Source: Dicaeum eximium
Lineage: Eukaryota; Chordata; Aves; Passeriformes; Dicaeidae
Reading direction: 5' to 3'
DNA: 64,000 nucleotides
NCBI GenBank assembly: GCA_013396995.1
Contig: VWZP01001730.1
Coordinates: 1 to 64,000, forward strand
The notes under the pieces are model-generated. The model ran no database searches and had not been told where the DNA came from. It saw nothing but the letters and a program-made list of their open reading frames with translations. Positions within the stretch are counted from its first letter, which is position 1, and every line of letters starts with the position of its first letter. The position numbers and the translations under genes are program-made. Positions 45,715-58,700 of this stretch are shown one piece after another.

Positions 45715-46258
45715 GATGTGAGCGGTCAGAAAGCTGTTGCTAGGCTTTATGTTGAGAAATAAATCTGGTCCAGGAAACTTGGCCCACAAACTGCAGATTG
45801 AGGTGCAGACTGAAATGCGGATTGAGCTCTGGGTAGGAGCCATGAGCTGCCAGCCTCCGGTTAACAAAGGGCACAAAGACAGGTCCAGGTGATGACACTG
45901 AGAAACATAGCAGGAGCCGGGGAAGTGGCTGGACGCGGAGAGGGGGACGGGAGCCAGACTCACGAGGAGGAGCTGAGACTTTGCTGTGCTTGGACTGTGA
46001 GGGTGGAACAGCCCAGGGATTCAAGGTCCCTCCCTGGAGGCAGCGGCTCGAGCTGGTTGTGTTACTGCACTGCAAATAAATTGTTTTGTGGAAGGACACA
46101 GGTGAGACTCTGCTGTGGGAAACCTGGTCTGACTGTGTGAGAGTGGGGAATGCAGGGATACCCTTCGGCTTATTTGAGCCCCGCAGAGTGGAGGGGCTTC
46201 GGTTCCAGCAGTGAAAGTCTCTGACCTTGGGCAGTGTGACTGCCAGGACGTTACAAAG
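45715..46258 (+). mobile_element. Leader-like copy and possible third LTR-like end
   Basis: It starts with AGAAAGCTGTTGCTAGGCTT, similar to the stretch after the first LTR (AGAAAGGCCTTACTAGACTT). An AATAAA is at 46075-46080. Near 46255 another leader-like copy begins. The class is inferred from these similarities only. Confidence 0.3.
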
Positions 46259-46389
46259 TGGTCAGAATGGGAAGCTTCCTTAACATTTACCTCCCATGGG
46301 CAGCCTCTAACCTGCGCTTTAAATACTAGGGAAATACTCTCCTTCCCATAGAGACACAAATTCATAATTACTCTCTCGAGTGTGCCATT

Positions 46390-46720
46390 ATCGGCTTGTT
46401 GCACGCAAGGGAAGGCTCCCGATGCAGCGGGGCACCGCCGCGCTGCCCGCCCGCCTCACGCCGCCATCTCGCCCGGCGCTTCCCGCGGAAGGGGCAGGGC
46501 CGCGCCGGCGGAAGCGGCGCTGGGGACTGATGGCGGCGCTGGCGCGGGCCCTGGTGAGTGAAGGGAGGAGGGAGGGGAAGAAGGAGGGGAGAGAGCGCTG
46601 GTGCTGAGGGGGCGAGCGGCGTGTGGAGCCGGGGCTGTCCCCGCGCCGCCCCTGTGGCGGCCTCCCCCCGCAGCCCGAGGGGTGTCAGCGAGGGCTGTTC
46701 CCGCTGCCCGCCCTGTGGCC
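46390..46720 (+). promoter_or_regulatory. CpG island, UQCC1 promoter and first exon
   Basis: GC- and CpG-dense sequence surrounds the UQCC1 start codon, with no evident TATA box. It lies immediately right of LTR-derived sequence, so the promoter's upstream neighbour is repeat DNA. Confidence 0.75.
46530..46553 (+). CDS. UQCC1: UQCC1 coding exon 1
   Basis: Eight codons (MAALARAL; human MALLVRVL) are followed by GTGAGT, phase 0. The ATG lies in the CpG island. It is supported by similarity to the human start and the phase match to exon 2. Confidence 0.88.
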
Positions 46721-49700
46721 TCGCACCTAATGTCTGGCGAAGCAGCGGAGCGAGCTTTTCCCACGGAGTTTGTGTTTGCAGAAGGGCTGCTGAGGGGTTG
46801 GAGCGTGTTCAAGGAAGGGAACGGAGCTGGGGAAGGGGCTGGAGCACCAGGAGCGGCTGAGGGAGCTGGGAAAGGGTCTCAGCCTGGAGAAAAGGAGGTT
46901 CAGGGGGCACCTTCTGGTTCTGCACAACTCCCTGACAGGAGGGTGCAGACAGGTGGGGTTCGGGCTTTGCTCCTAGGGAACAAAGATAAGAGGATACAGC
47001 TTCAAATTGTGCCAGAGGAGGTTCAGCTTGGACATCAGGAGGAATTTTTTCACTGAAAGTGTGGTCAAGCATTGGAAGGGGCTGCCCAGGCGGGTGGTGG
47101 AGTCACCATCCCTGGAGGTGTTTAAGGGACTCAGTGCCATAGTCTAGTTGACATGGTGGTGTTGCAGTCATAGGTTGAACTCGGCGATATCAGAGGTATT
47201 ATTATCAACTTTATTGATCCTATGATTCTGTTGTGTAAGGGTTTGGGCTCCTGGTGGGAAGTGGAGACATGTGCCTGCCAGTGAGACTCCTCTGCTGGGC
47301 TCAGTGTGTGCCCTAGGGGGTGAGCATTGCTCTTATGGGACCTTCCCCTCTCACTCTGGAGCTGTTTGATAGCAAGGATAGTGTAAAGATTCCAATTCCT
47401 GTGTTATGGTGAGGCACTGGCAACACCATGGGGCAGAGGTGGAGTAACCATCCCTGAAAGTGTTCAAACACCATGTGAATATGGCATTTGGTGACATGGT
47501 TTAGTAATTGTTGGACTTGATCATCTTAGAGGGCTTTTGCAGCCCTAGTGATTCTGTGATTCAGATTGGAAGCATTTGGGTTCCTGTGAAAGTGTGGGTT
47601 TCTGATGACTCCATTCCTTTCTTCTTTTCCATTCATTTGTGTGCATTTTTTCTTTCTATTAGCCTTTGAAGCATCTGCAGCAGAGTTCCTCTTTTTAGCA
47701 TATTTTCTAGAAAATGGAATTTTGTACCTCGGTATGATCTTATATCACCACACAGGGTGGCTAGGTCTGCTGAGACAGGGACAGATTTCCCAGGAACAGG
47801 AAAGGCCTTTGATGTTGGGGCAATATCCACTTATGAAATTAGTCCCCCAGGTACGCTGAGCCGATGGCTCAGGATGTGGTTTCCCCAAGCATGGTGAGCG
47901 CTGTCCTTTCCAATCTCAAGATGAAAGCAGCCAAGTACAAACCTGATGAAAGCAGCTGAAATGCAGCGACCTTGAGTTCCTGCTTTCTCCTCCCACCCCT
48001 GCCCTTTTCTCTGTGCTTTGTCCTTGCTCTGTTGCCTGCCTTTTTCTTGGCCCCTGTGATCCAAGTGCTGGAGCAGCAGAACAGTGACAACAGGTTCTTC
48101 AGTTTGAAAGCATTAAAGAGGCAATGGTCAGCAGGCAGGAAGGGAGCAGGGATAGCAGTAGGGAAGCAGTGAGGCAGCAGAAGGGCTCAGCTGTCTGTAC
48201 AGCCACATCCCCAGGGTAGGGTTTGCAATGAAAACTGCTTCTGAAGAGGAAGGATTTGCCTCCTGGGCTTACCCTGGCGGCTCCTTGGCAGCCGAGTCCC
48301 TGACAGCTCCTTGGCCAGCTGCTGCTGGCATTCATGTGGCAAAGTAAGCTGATTCGATTTTGCAGCCTGATCAGTAAGGTTTCTCTTTAGAGAGGAGATG
48401 ATGTAGTTAACTGCCATTTTTGGGATCTGAAGTATGCCCAGCTTCTGCTCAAGAACTGCTCATCCCTGGCATTTCTCAGCACGTGTTTCTGCATTAGAAT
48501 ATAGTGGTTTCCTAATTGTATGAAAATGAGTTTTAAAACTTGCTGTATTTCTTCCTTCTACTGGAAATAAGGAAAATTTGGGTTTTGTCTGACTTTGAGC
48601 TCCTGGTGTATGATACAACCCTGACATTTCAGCTCTGCTCCTTAATAGTGGCATTATGATAAACCTGGCTTTTGCCCAGATACCTTGATAAATAGCTTGT
48701 CTGCTACCTAAGACTTTCCTAAAGGTTGCCAAGAGGATTTAGAAGACTAGTGATATTCTTTCATCTCTGTCTTGACAAGGCAGCTGTCTGCAGACTATTC
48801 CTGAGTAATCCTGTTCAGTTTAGGCTTGGTACATTTTCTTTCAGCCAAGGGGAGAAGCAAAAGAAGCACTTGTAATTTGAAAGGAAGGCTGTGTTCTGCA
48901 GAGTGATGCTGGCTTAGAGAAAATTCCTTAGCTACTCGTATTCCCTGCTATCTCCTGGTGTCTGTTTTCTTTATTACTGGATTGTTTATCACATCTCAGC
49001 TTTTAAGTGTGCTTACGCTTATTTTTTGTTTTCATATGTCTCTGTCCAGTTTTGTTGCATTTGTGCTTTTCAGCAGCTCCAAACCTCAGTATGTTCAAAC
49101 TCTAAGCCATATCCCAACCTGGGCATGTTAAGGAAAAAAAAGCCTCAAAAAAGTTCTGTCAAATCCTTGGAATCTTGCAGTAATTGTTCATAAAAAAAGG
49201 TTACTTCTTTCTCACTGAACTGTCTCCCATTCCCTGTTTTTTAAACTGTTTGTGTCAGAACACTAGATTATCTCAGAAAGTACTTTTGGGACTCAGCTGA
49301 AATGGTTTTTTGGATAGAAATTTATCGTTTTCATAATTTCACTTGCTGATGGTGATGTTACTTGCAAAGATCAGAAGCCTGAGTTGTCTTGCTTCAGTAG
49401 AAGTGGGAAGGTGTAGCAGCAGTGAACACTAACCACGTATGTCATGGGACAGCATCTCTCTCTTTGCAGTTTGTAAAACGCCAAATCAGTTCCCTTAATA
49501 AATTTGAAGTGGAGCTCTGGAGTTGAGGGACAGCCTGCAAGGCCGATGGCCGCACGTAAGGGACAGCGGTGACTGTGCAGGTCACAGGAGGGGAACAGGA
49601 ACTTGGTTTGTGTTGGTTCCTCTTGTCTCTGGGCAGATATGCTGCTCTCATGGTTGTCCTTTCATTGAGCACCACCAGGCACAGTCTGACTGCCCACCCC

Positions 49701-52700
49701 ACCAGATATTTATACCAATTGATAAGATTTCCCTGAAGTTTTCTTTTCTGAAAACTAATTCTCTGCTCATACATTGAATGCTTCAATCTCCTAAACATCT
49801 TTGTGGCCAACCAAAAATGAAGGTATTTTTATTAGAAAATGGCATCTCCATTCTAATAAGATATACATTATTTCCAGTGTTAAAGTAGTGCATGTATGAA
49901 GGAGGCAAATATTGTACTAACTTGAATATTGCAGCAGGTGAAAGGTGCGAAGAAAGTGCAAGCAAAAAAAGCCCCACCTCTTCCTTGTATTCCTGACATT
50001 TTCATGACAGAAAATAATTATCTTCACTAAAATTTATTGGGACAATACGTGCCTTTGGAATACGAAAATTCTTAGCTGTGCCTGAGTAAAGTAAGAGAAA
50101 GATGCATAAAAGCTGAGTTGGATGAGGGCTTTTTAGAGCTTACTCAGTCAATTGAAGAATGCTTCTTAAGCATTTGAATTTATTGTATAGACAGAGAAGT
50201 TGTGGTGTGGTTTTATGATGTAGACAGCCCACCATTTCCTTCCATTCATCTGTTTCTGCCATCAGGCTTGGGTTGGATACTTGTACTGGAATACAAAATA
50301 TTTTCATAATCAAAATTTATACTCTTGTCAAGCACAAGTTGGGAGTTGAATCTGAGGGTTGTTAGAATCATGGAATATCCTGAGCTGGAAGGGGCCCACA
50401 AGGATCATTGAGTCCAATGCCCAGCCCTGCAGAGATGCCCCAACAATCCCCCACTGTGCCTGAGAGCATTGTCCAAACGCTCCTGGAGCTCTGGCGGCCT
50501 CCGGGCCGTGCCCATTCCCTGGGGAGCCTGGGCAGTGCCAGCACCCTCTGGGGAAGAGCCTTGCCCTGATACCCAACCTAAACCCTTCCCCCTGCCCCCC
50601 GGACACAGCTCCATATTGTTCTTGTTGTATGAATGAATAAATCCTGTGAGTGCAGAGGGACAGTTAAACTTATTTCTGCACATTTGTGTCCTTTTCTTCA
50701 TTGCTCATCTCCTTGTTGCAGAGCTGCCAGGCTGGAGTAACCCAATGGGCAGCAGGCTGCAGTGGATTGCTGCAGACCGCCGCAGTCCCAGGCCAGTGTA
50801 GGTGGATGCTCTGCAGTATTTTCCAGGTAGGATATCACAGCCTGTTAAAGTGTGTGAAAAATGGAATTATCTTAAATTACCAAGAAAAAGTAATAGTTTT
50901 TCAATAAAGAGGCTTCCAAAGGTGATGTCTTCACTGCGTATTGTGGAAATACCAAGGCAACTCTTGAACTCTCTGCTGCTGCAAGAGTGAGCTCCCACTC
51001 TTGTTACATACCCAGGTGTGTCTTTTAATTGATCCAAATGATCTGTCATGAGAAGATTAAATGGAGAAGTCCAAATGGAGGTGTTACTTCTCCAAACGAG
51101 CTATTACAAGCCAGTAATGTTTGCATGCTGTTTCCAGCATTTTATTTTAGCGAACGCTTTATTTTATAGAACATTCCACTGTACAGTGGCCTTGGACTTC
51201 CTAGTACTGATGGATGTTTACCTGGTGCAGCACATTTAGTGTTGTTCCAACGGAAGCTTTCCAGTTTGGCTCACAGTTGTGGGACAGCCAGCATAGTGCC
51301 GGAGTGTGTCTGTGTAAATCAACTAGAGCATCATGTAATAGCAGTTAATGATAAAGGGGTGAAAAATGTGTAGAAAATAGGAATAGATGCTAACCCTACT
51401 ATTAAAGCACCAGTTCATGTAGCATGTGATGTTGGGACTAGAGGTGGAAATGAGCAGTTGTGAAATTATTAATGAAGTTGGGCTTACTGTACATTCAGTA
51501 CACATCTGGGGATGACTGCTCTGAACAGCATATTTACTCCATCTGAATTAATTGATAAATAAGGTACTGCTAAGTTGGATGTGTGAGGCTGTGAGAGTGT
51601 TCTGTTCAATGTGCAACTTCTTTCCTGGGGAGCCCACTTGCTCCTGCTTGAGAGTTTTCTTTGTTATGCACTAGCTCTGTGATTGAAGTCATAGGGGCTG
51701 TAGTGGTAGCTTTTACACTCCAGTTTGTGTTTTCTCAAGTCCTGGCCACAAAGACAGTTGAATGGGCTATAAAGTTGGAGATAAAAATAGCTGTTTGTCT
51801 GCTAAGTTAGAAAAAACAGCTATTCTTTATTAAGAGACAAATCTCATAATTAGAAGTAGTGTGAGAGTCAAAGCAGAGAGCCTGTGGCTTTTGAGTGCAG
51901 TGTTCTACCAGTCCATTCCATCAGTACATTTATGGAACACTGGAAAATGTGGTGTGGAGCATTAAGCATAGACAGCCATTTTGTTTGTAACCATTGTTAT
52001 AATAAATTTGTGCTATTTGTGACGCAGAGTTTTTCAGGATTAATTGATTTGGAAGCAAACTATGGGTGGTTGATGTAAAGTTAGGTCAGTGGTCTCTTTA
52101 ATTATTTTTCTTTTCTTTTATTTCTACTAGAGACACAAGGCTGGCCCCTTCCAACTCTCTAAATTCTGTGGTGGATTGATTCAAGCCAATGGAGCCATCA
52201 CACAGCAAAACAGATCCTTTTACAATACAAATAAGGTGAGAAGAGTTGGGAGGTTTTATTGTTGGAGGGCATATGTGCTAGGGGTTCTACAGACAGGAGG
52301 CAAAACACTTCTCAGAACACATAGGAGAGGATTCAAGCTTTCTCTAAGATGTTTTAGTGTAATGTGAGCAATGGCTCTGGTAGTTGGAGAAGGAATTCTG
52401 TTCCTTTCCAGAAGATGAAGGGCTGGCATAGGAAGGTGCAGTTATAGTTGGGTTATCAGGTTGAAGGTTCATTGACAAGGCTGAGGGCTTCTTTCCAGTC
52501 AGGAAAGAAATTAAGTCAAGGTGTTGGGGGCAGATGTTTCTTTCACACATATTAGAGGTGACAAGATGTTTCCTTATTCTTTAGTTTGGGAATAATGTGT
52601 GGTGACAGTTTTGCTATCTTCTAAACACTGAAAATTGTCATGCAGTCTACTAATAACAGCTAATTATTGTGCAATAATTTACTGTTCATCTGTACTGTTT

Positions 52701-55700
52701 TGTTAATCTGTGATCTATGTGTCTTGTACATGTACTGTCTTTTGTCTTGGAGTAGAAGTTTTCTGAGGCTCCATAAGATCAGTTCACTACTTAAACTAAG
52801 GGTGTTATTATCTCTCAGCTAATAAATATCCTGATGCTGCTCTTTTTAACCCAGTGTGAAGAAAATGGCAAAATGGAACACATGCATGAGAAATGAGAGA
52901 ACAGAAAGGAAAGAGCTAGGGACTGATGGGTAAAACTTCCATGAAAACAATAATCCCAGTTTGCTATCTAGCTACTAGTGGATTTTGTGGTGTGGAGTTA
53001 GAGGTACATGCTAAGAAGTATTTAAATTGGTTGTTTTGACTTGGATAGAAAAAATGAAGTAAAATCAGAAGTGTGGGAGGGAAGAACCCCTGCCTGGTCT
53101 TTGCATTTAGTTCTTAACTAGGGGTTTTCCTTCTTACCATCAATTTTTTAGTGTTTTTCAGCTGTTAAGGTAAACCAAACATTTTGAAGACAGAGATTGA
53201 AGCATTGTGTTCATTTCAGTTCAAAACCAGGCAGAAACACCAATTTGTGTAACAGTTTTTGTTCGCCAATTCTAGAATTTCCCAATTTGAATTTTTCTCG
53301 GACAGTGCACTACTTTTCTGCTGTGAGATAGGATCAGGAGAAAGGCAAAGCAGGCTCAAAACTTCAAGAGAGTATTAAGATAATTTTATTAACAGTAACT
53401 AAAAGGAAAAGGGGAAAAAAAGTAAGAATCAAAACCAAAACCTTTCAGATACTTCTCCTTCCCCCACAACCATTTCTTTCCCACTGTCAATGTAAAGAAA
53501 CAAAACTTAAAATTCCAGTCAGTCCTCTACTTATAAAATAGTCTTTCCTCAACTCTCTCAGAAAGAGAAGTCCCTCTTGTTCATGGTATGGAAAACTTCT
53601 CCACAAGAGGAAAGAAAACAGTTCTCTTGTGGCTTTAAATGTCCCCACAAGCAACCTGCCAGGGCAAACTTGCTTCGTGAGGTTCTTCCCATCTCCACAG
53701 CCTTCCCAGAGCTGTGTTTATGGGCCATGTCAACCTTGGTGTTACTGTATTAAAGATGAGCTGTGCAAAACAGCAAAAATTCTCATTCTCTTCTGAAAGG
53801 ATCATCTCATCATCCCAGACAACAGAGGTCTTCTTCTTCTTCTCTCCTTGGGGCACAAAATCTCATCTTCTCCCTTCTGTTCAAGCTCCTCATGGGATTA
53901 TAGCTACTGTATCAACTGCTTACTTCAACTTGGAGAGACTCCCCTTGCTCAAATTTGAACTTTTCATCTCCCCAACAATCTTATGTGTTACAATAAAAAA
54001 AAAGAGCCTTTTTTCCATAACTCACAGCAGGCTTTCAAAACATCTCCTCATCCTTCCCATTTGGGGCTTGACTTCTTCCTCACTGCCTTCGATGTCTCAT
54101 GTGCTTCTTTATCATCTGGTTCCTTTCTCTCACTGGAGGGAGGATTGGAGCACTGAAGGGGTTAACAATTTGCCCGGGGCCTGTAGATGTTCGTGTGACT
54201 CCTGCCGCGGGAGCTGCGGCTGCAAGGAAACCACTCTCTCTCAGCTGCATGATCTTTTGCAGCTTCCATAGTATAAAAAAAAAAATTCCCGCGTCGTCCC
54301 ATGGCTGCTCCTGGGGGGGTGGCGGGGCCCAGCGGGCTTGGGCTTGGCTGAGCCCCCCCGCCCCGGCTGGTGGCTGCACGCAGCCCATGTTTACAAGGCT
54401 GGCTCCCTCTGGCCCCGTGGCAGCCACCCTTTCCACCCTTTCCACCCTTTCCACCCTTTCCACCCTTTCCACCCTTTCCACCCTTTCCACCCTTTCCACC
54501 CTTTCCACCCTTTCCCCTGCCTCCCTGCCTGCCGAGATGGGGGCGGGTGGGGGTGGCCCCGGCCAGCGGCCCGGAGGAAGGGGCCCAGCCCCCCTGGCAG
54601 GCCTCCGGGCCCAGCCTCCTACCTCCTCTCTTGCCTGTCTGGAAAAGGAAGTTCTCAGGTTTTTTCCTCAACTTTTAACATGTGTATCTCATAGAGGCGT
54701 GCTTACAGTTCCTTACTTCACTTCGGTTAAGCCCCTTATCTAAAACTACGACAAGCATATACAACGGGATTGCACAATTTATCATGGCCAGAGCTAAAGT
54801 TGTTATCCAGACTCTCAAAGATGGTGCATGCCCCTAATCTCCATTCCTGCCTGCACTGCTCTGAGACCTGCACGGGCAGCAGCTACAGAGCAAATCTGGG
54901 AGAGCAGTGGGTGACAAGACAGTACATCAAACAAACCAGGAGTGCCATGAAGATCTTCAAGGCAAGACTGAAGATTTGCTTTTGGTGTATTGCAAAGTGC
55001 AAGGGGAGGGGTACATGAGTTGAAGATGGATGGGGAAACTTCCCAGTTAAAATAGCTATAGTGTAAGAAGCCAGGTAGGATTTATGACCAGAGAGGAAGC
55101 AGTTTACAACACTGTAGGTTTGAGGTGGGTTTTTGGACTGCAACTTCATTTTTTTGAATAGAGAAGTACTTACTCATCTTTGAAATGTGAACTTGACTAT
55201 GCAGTCCTGGTGGGAAAGTGGTTTGGAATTAATGGTGAGCCCCAGATGTTTCAGTTTGTTTGGTGTCAAAATTAAAATGATTGTTTGCTTTAAGCACTGC
55301 ATTTCAGGTATTCAGCAGGAAAGGCAACCTGAGGTAGGCTTACGTCCCTTGCACAGTGTCTTGATGAGCTTGTTTTGAGTGAGTTATAAAATATATTCTT
55401 TAAGTTCTCTTTCTCTCTCTGTGTTGTAATTTTAGCTCAGCTGGTAACTAAGCACCACACAGTTACCCCCCTCCTCACCTCAGTGTTTCCTAGATCTGAT
55501 TTTACAGATGCTTATAAGATTGTTTAATTGCATTTCGCTGCAGTCCTGGCATTGGCAGGATGAGGCTCAGGCCTCTATCCGTAGGTTGAACCAAGCACTC
55601 TCTGCTTAAATCCCTTCACCATCTCTTGAGCTAGTCCAGGCTGCCTTGCAGAAGAATGAAGCAAGAAACATGGCGTTTCCTAGAAAAACCTAACTGTTGG

Positions 55701-58700
55701 TTAGCCATTGTTTTAATGATGAGCTAACAACAGATGACTTGAGATAATTTTGGTTTTTAACTTCCTCTGCATACTGAAAAACCTGTACAGAGAGAGAATT
55801 CATATGCATTTATAGATGAGGCATGTAGTGAAGTTCTGCCTGGGTTCACTAGAGGTTCAGTGTGATTTGAATTCCTGTGGAGGAGATGAATGTTGATTTA
55901 GTGAGTGTGGCAGTGGTTATTGGGCACAGGTTCTGCCTTGAGCAGTTCCTGACATAGCCTGGCTGGAGGGGGATTATGGAGTTATGATGAAAGGTTAGGA
56001 GCCATTTGTAGTGTAGCAGGGTGTATTGCATTGCATAATCCTGAAGAGAAGGTACTAAAAACTGGTTTAAATACCCACGTACATGTCAGTGGAATCACCA
56101 GGTCCATCACGAGTGGCAGAGGGTGGGATGTGCCTCTGAAGACATGGGTAAGAGGAGACGTGGTGAACTGGTTTAATGACCAGCATTCAGAGGAGAAACT
56201 GAGTATCACAGGAGGTCCTGGGCAGTGTTACACTGTCTGGGTGGTTTACAGATATTAAAATAGTGCTGGGTGTGTTTCTTCCCATTTACCTGAATACTGG
56301 GCATGGCAGGATTCAAGCTATTGACAGCCATCCATGGACAGTGCACAAGTGCAGAGTATTTTATCTCAAATACTCAGGCTTATGTGTGGATATACACAGG
56401 GATGGATTCTGTCTCAGAGCTATAATTTTTGTCACCTTTACAGTTAGTTTTTAATTAATTATAGCAACTTGTGCAGAGTATAGATCTTGGTTTTAATCTG
56501 TATCTTAATATGTATTTACTTACCATTCATGCCATTTCAAAAACTGCTAAATTAGTGCTAGGAAGTCTAGAGAGAGTGATCAGAACGGGGAAAAGCTTTC
56601 AATATAAGACTAGCCTGTTTTAGGACCCTTCTAAACTAAGGACTGTATGTATGATACTGGCCTATAAAAGCAATAAAAGTTACTGAAAAGTGGGATAGGA
56701 AATGGTTGTTTGCAGGTTCTTGTGGGAAAATTGGGAGCATCCAAGGATCATAGAATAGTTTGGGTTGGAAGGGACTTTTAAAGGTCATCTAGTCCAAATT
56801 ACAAGGCTTGATTTAGAAAAAGGCACAAGGGATTTTTTTTTACACATAATTAAACTGTGAAACCCAACATACCACAGCTTTGTGTTGCTGAGGTTGAATA
56901 GTTTCAAACACCAGGATACTGAAGGTCTAGCCAGTTGGAGCTGACAAAAAAATGAATAGATAAATGTTCTTGTGCCCAAATGTGTGTCAAAAGCTGGACA
57001 GGTACGTCCCAGAAGGCTGGGGTGGTGTGTGTGGTGTGTGCTGTATTTCTCTGCTTTTGTGTCATCCCCAAGAATCTGCTCCTGATCCTTGCTGGAGCTG
57101 GCATCCTGGTCTCATTACTTTTGCAGGTTAGAATGGCTCTCAACTGTATTTCCTCAAGTTGTATCTAGGAAATTCATGTCCAATCGATAGGTTAAAAGTA
57201 ATTTGTTGATAGCAAAAAGTATTTGTTGATAGTGCATACTTAATTAATGAAATTATTTGCTGGAGTACCAGTGGTGATTACAGCTGGCTGATGGCTGCTG
57301 CTGGGGTGCTTAGAGGCAGAATGCCATAAAGTTTTCTTACCAGTTGTGCTACTTTGGGCTGGGGGGGAGTAAATTTTCTTCCTAATAGCTGGTGGGCTGT
57401 GGTTTGGATTTGTGCTGGACACAGCCCTGATAAAACCCAGGCATGTTTTAATTTCTGACACAAGCCCGAGGCCCTTTCCTGCTCCTTTCCCCATCAATGG
57501 AGTAGCTGGGGGAGCACAAGGAGTTGCAGGGACACAATAGTGACACAGTGGGGACAGCTGATCCCAACTGACCCCAGGGACAGTCCAAACCATCCAGCAT
57601 CATTCTCATATATAAAGCTTGGGAAGAAGGAGGAAGTGGGGGACATTGGTGTGACGTTACTCTGATGGAGCCCAGCTGTCTTGGGGATGGCTTAGTACCT
57701 GCCTGCCCTGGGGAAGTGGGGAATGAATTCTCCTTTGGCTTTGCTTGTGTCTGTGGCTTTTCATTTTACTGCCCTTAGCTCAAGCCCTGAATTTTCTCAC
57801 TTTTACCCTCCCAATTCTCTCCCCTATCCCCACTTGTCCACTAGGTTTAAGCCACAGCGTCATCCCAGGGGTGTTTAAGGTGTGTAGTGAGTCTGGAAGA
57901 GAACATTTATCTTCATGTTTGCAGACACTGCAAATCATTGCTGACTAAGTACTTTGCTGATCTGGATTTTCTGCAAGTACTCTGTAGATTAACTGTAAGG
58001 GGAATAAGAGTCTGGGGGAGCTCTTTGGTAAGAATGCTGGGTTCATATATCTTCATTGGTTTTAAATCAGAGCTGATTGGTTTGTATAATATATAATTAA
58101 TGTAGAATGCCTGTGAGAGGAAGAGAGAGAATGTGAAAGGTTAGCTTTATTTACTCTGTTACTGTGATTTGTTTGCTCATTTTATCTGCAAAAACCCAAG
58201 TAAAGACACCAAGAATGAGTATGGGAGTCTAGGATAGGAGCCATATTTGGAAAGCAGGTTTCTATAAGTATTTGAATGTGAGCTTCCAATGGGATGTTAT
58301 CACAATGGTTATGCAGTGTTTGTATTCATAAACAGAGGAATGGCACCTATGAAAATATTTTCAGGGGAGACCTGAACAGTGTTTTGTTTTGTTAAACAAA
58401 GAAAGCAAGCAAAAAAAGCCCTAAAATTCTCTGTTAGATTTGTAACTTTGCTAACGAAAATGTGTCAGATTTAAGTGCTGAGACTGAAATATGTGCTATT
58501 TCAATTTTACAGCATCTTTCTACAAAAGATTCCTTTCTTTCATCTGAAGAAAAAGTGGGTGCTTTTACAAGGATACTGGAAGCAATGGGGTTCACAGGAC
58601 CACTCAAGTACAGCAAATGGGTAAAGCAGTAATTTAATAATTCTTTCGTTTCTTTGATAGTTCTAAAAAGCAGACCAAAAACACCCCACATTTTTTTCCT

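Noticed and set aside
54080..54743. Overlapping long frames on both strands near 54.1-54.7 kb (Phe-His-Pro, Gly-Gly-Lys or Val-Glu-Arg type repeats)
   Set aside because: They are produced by the 9-bp minisatellite, which is open in every frame; there are no splice or family signals.
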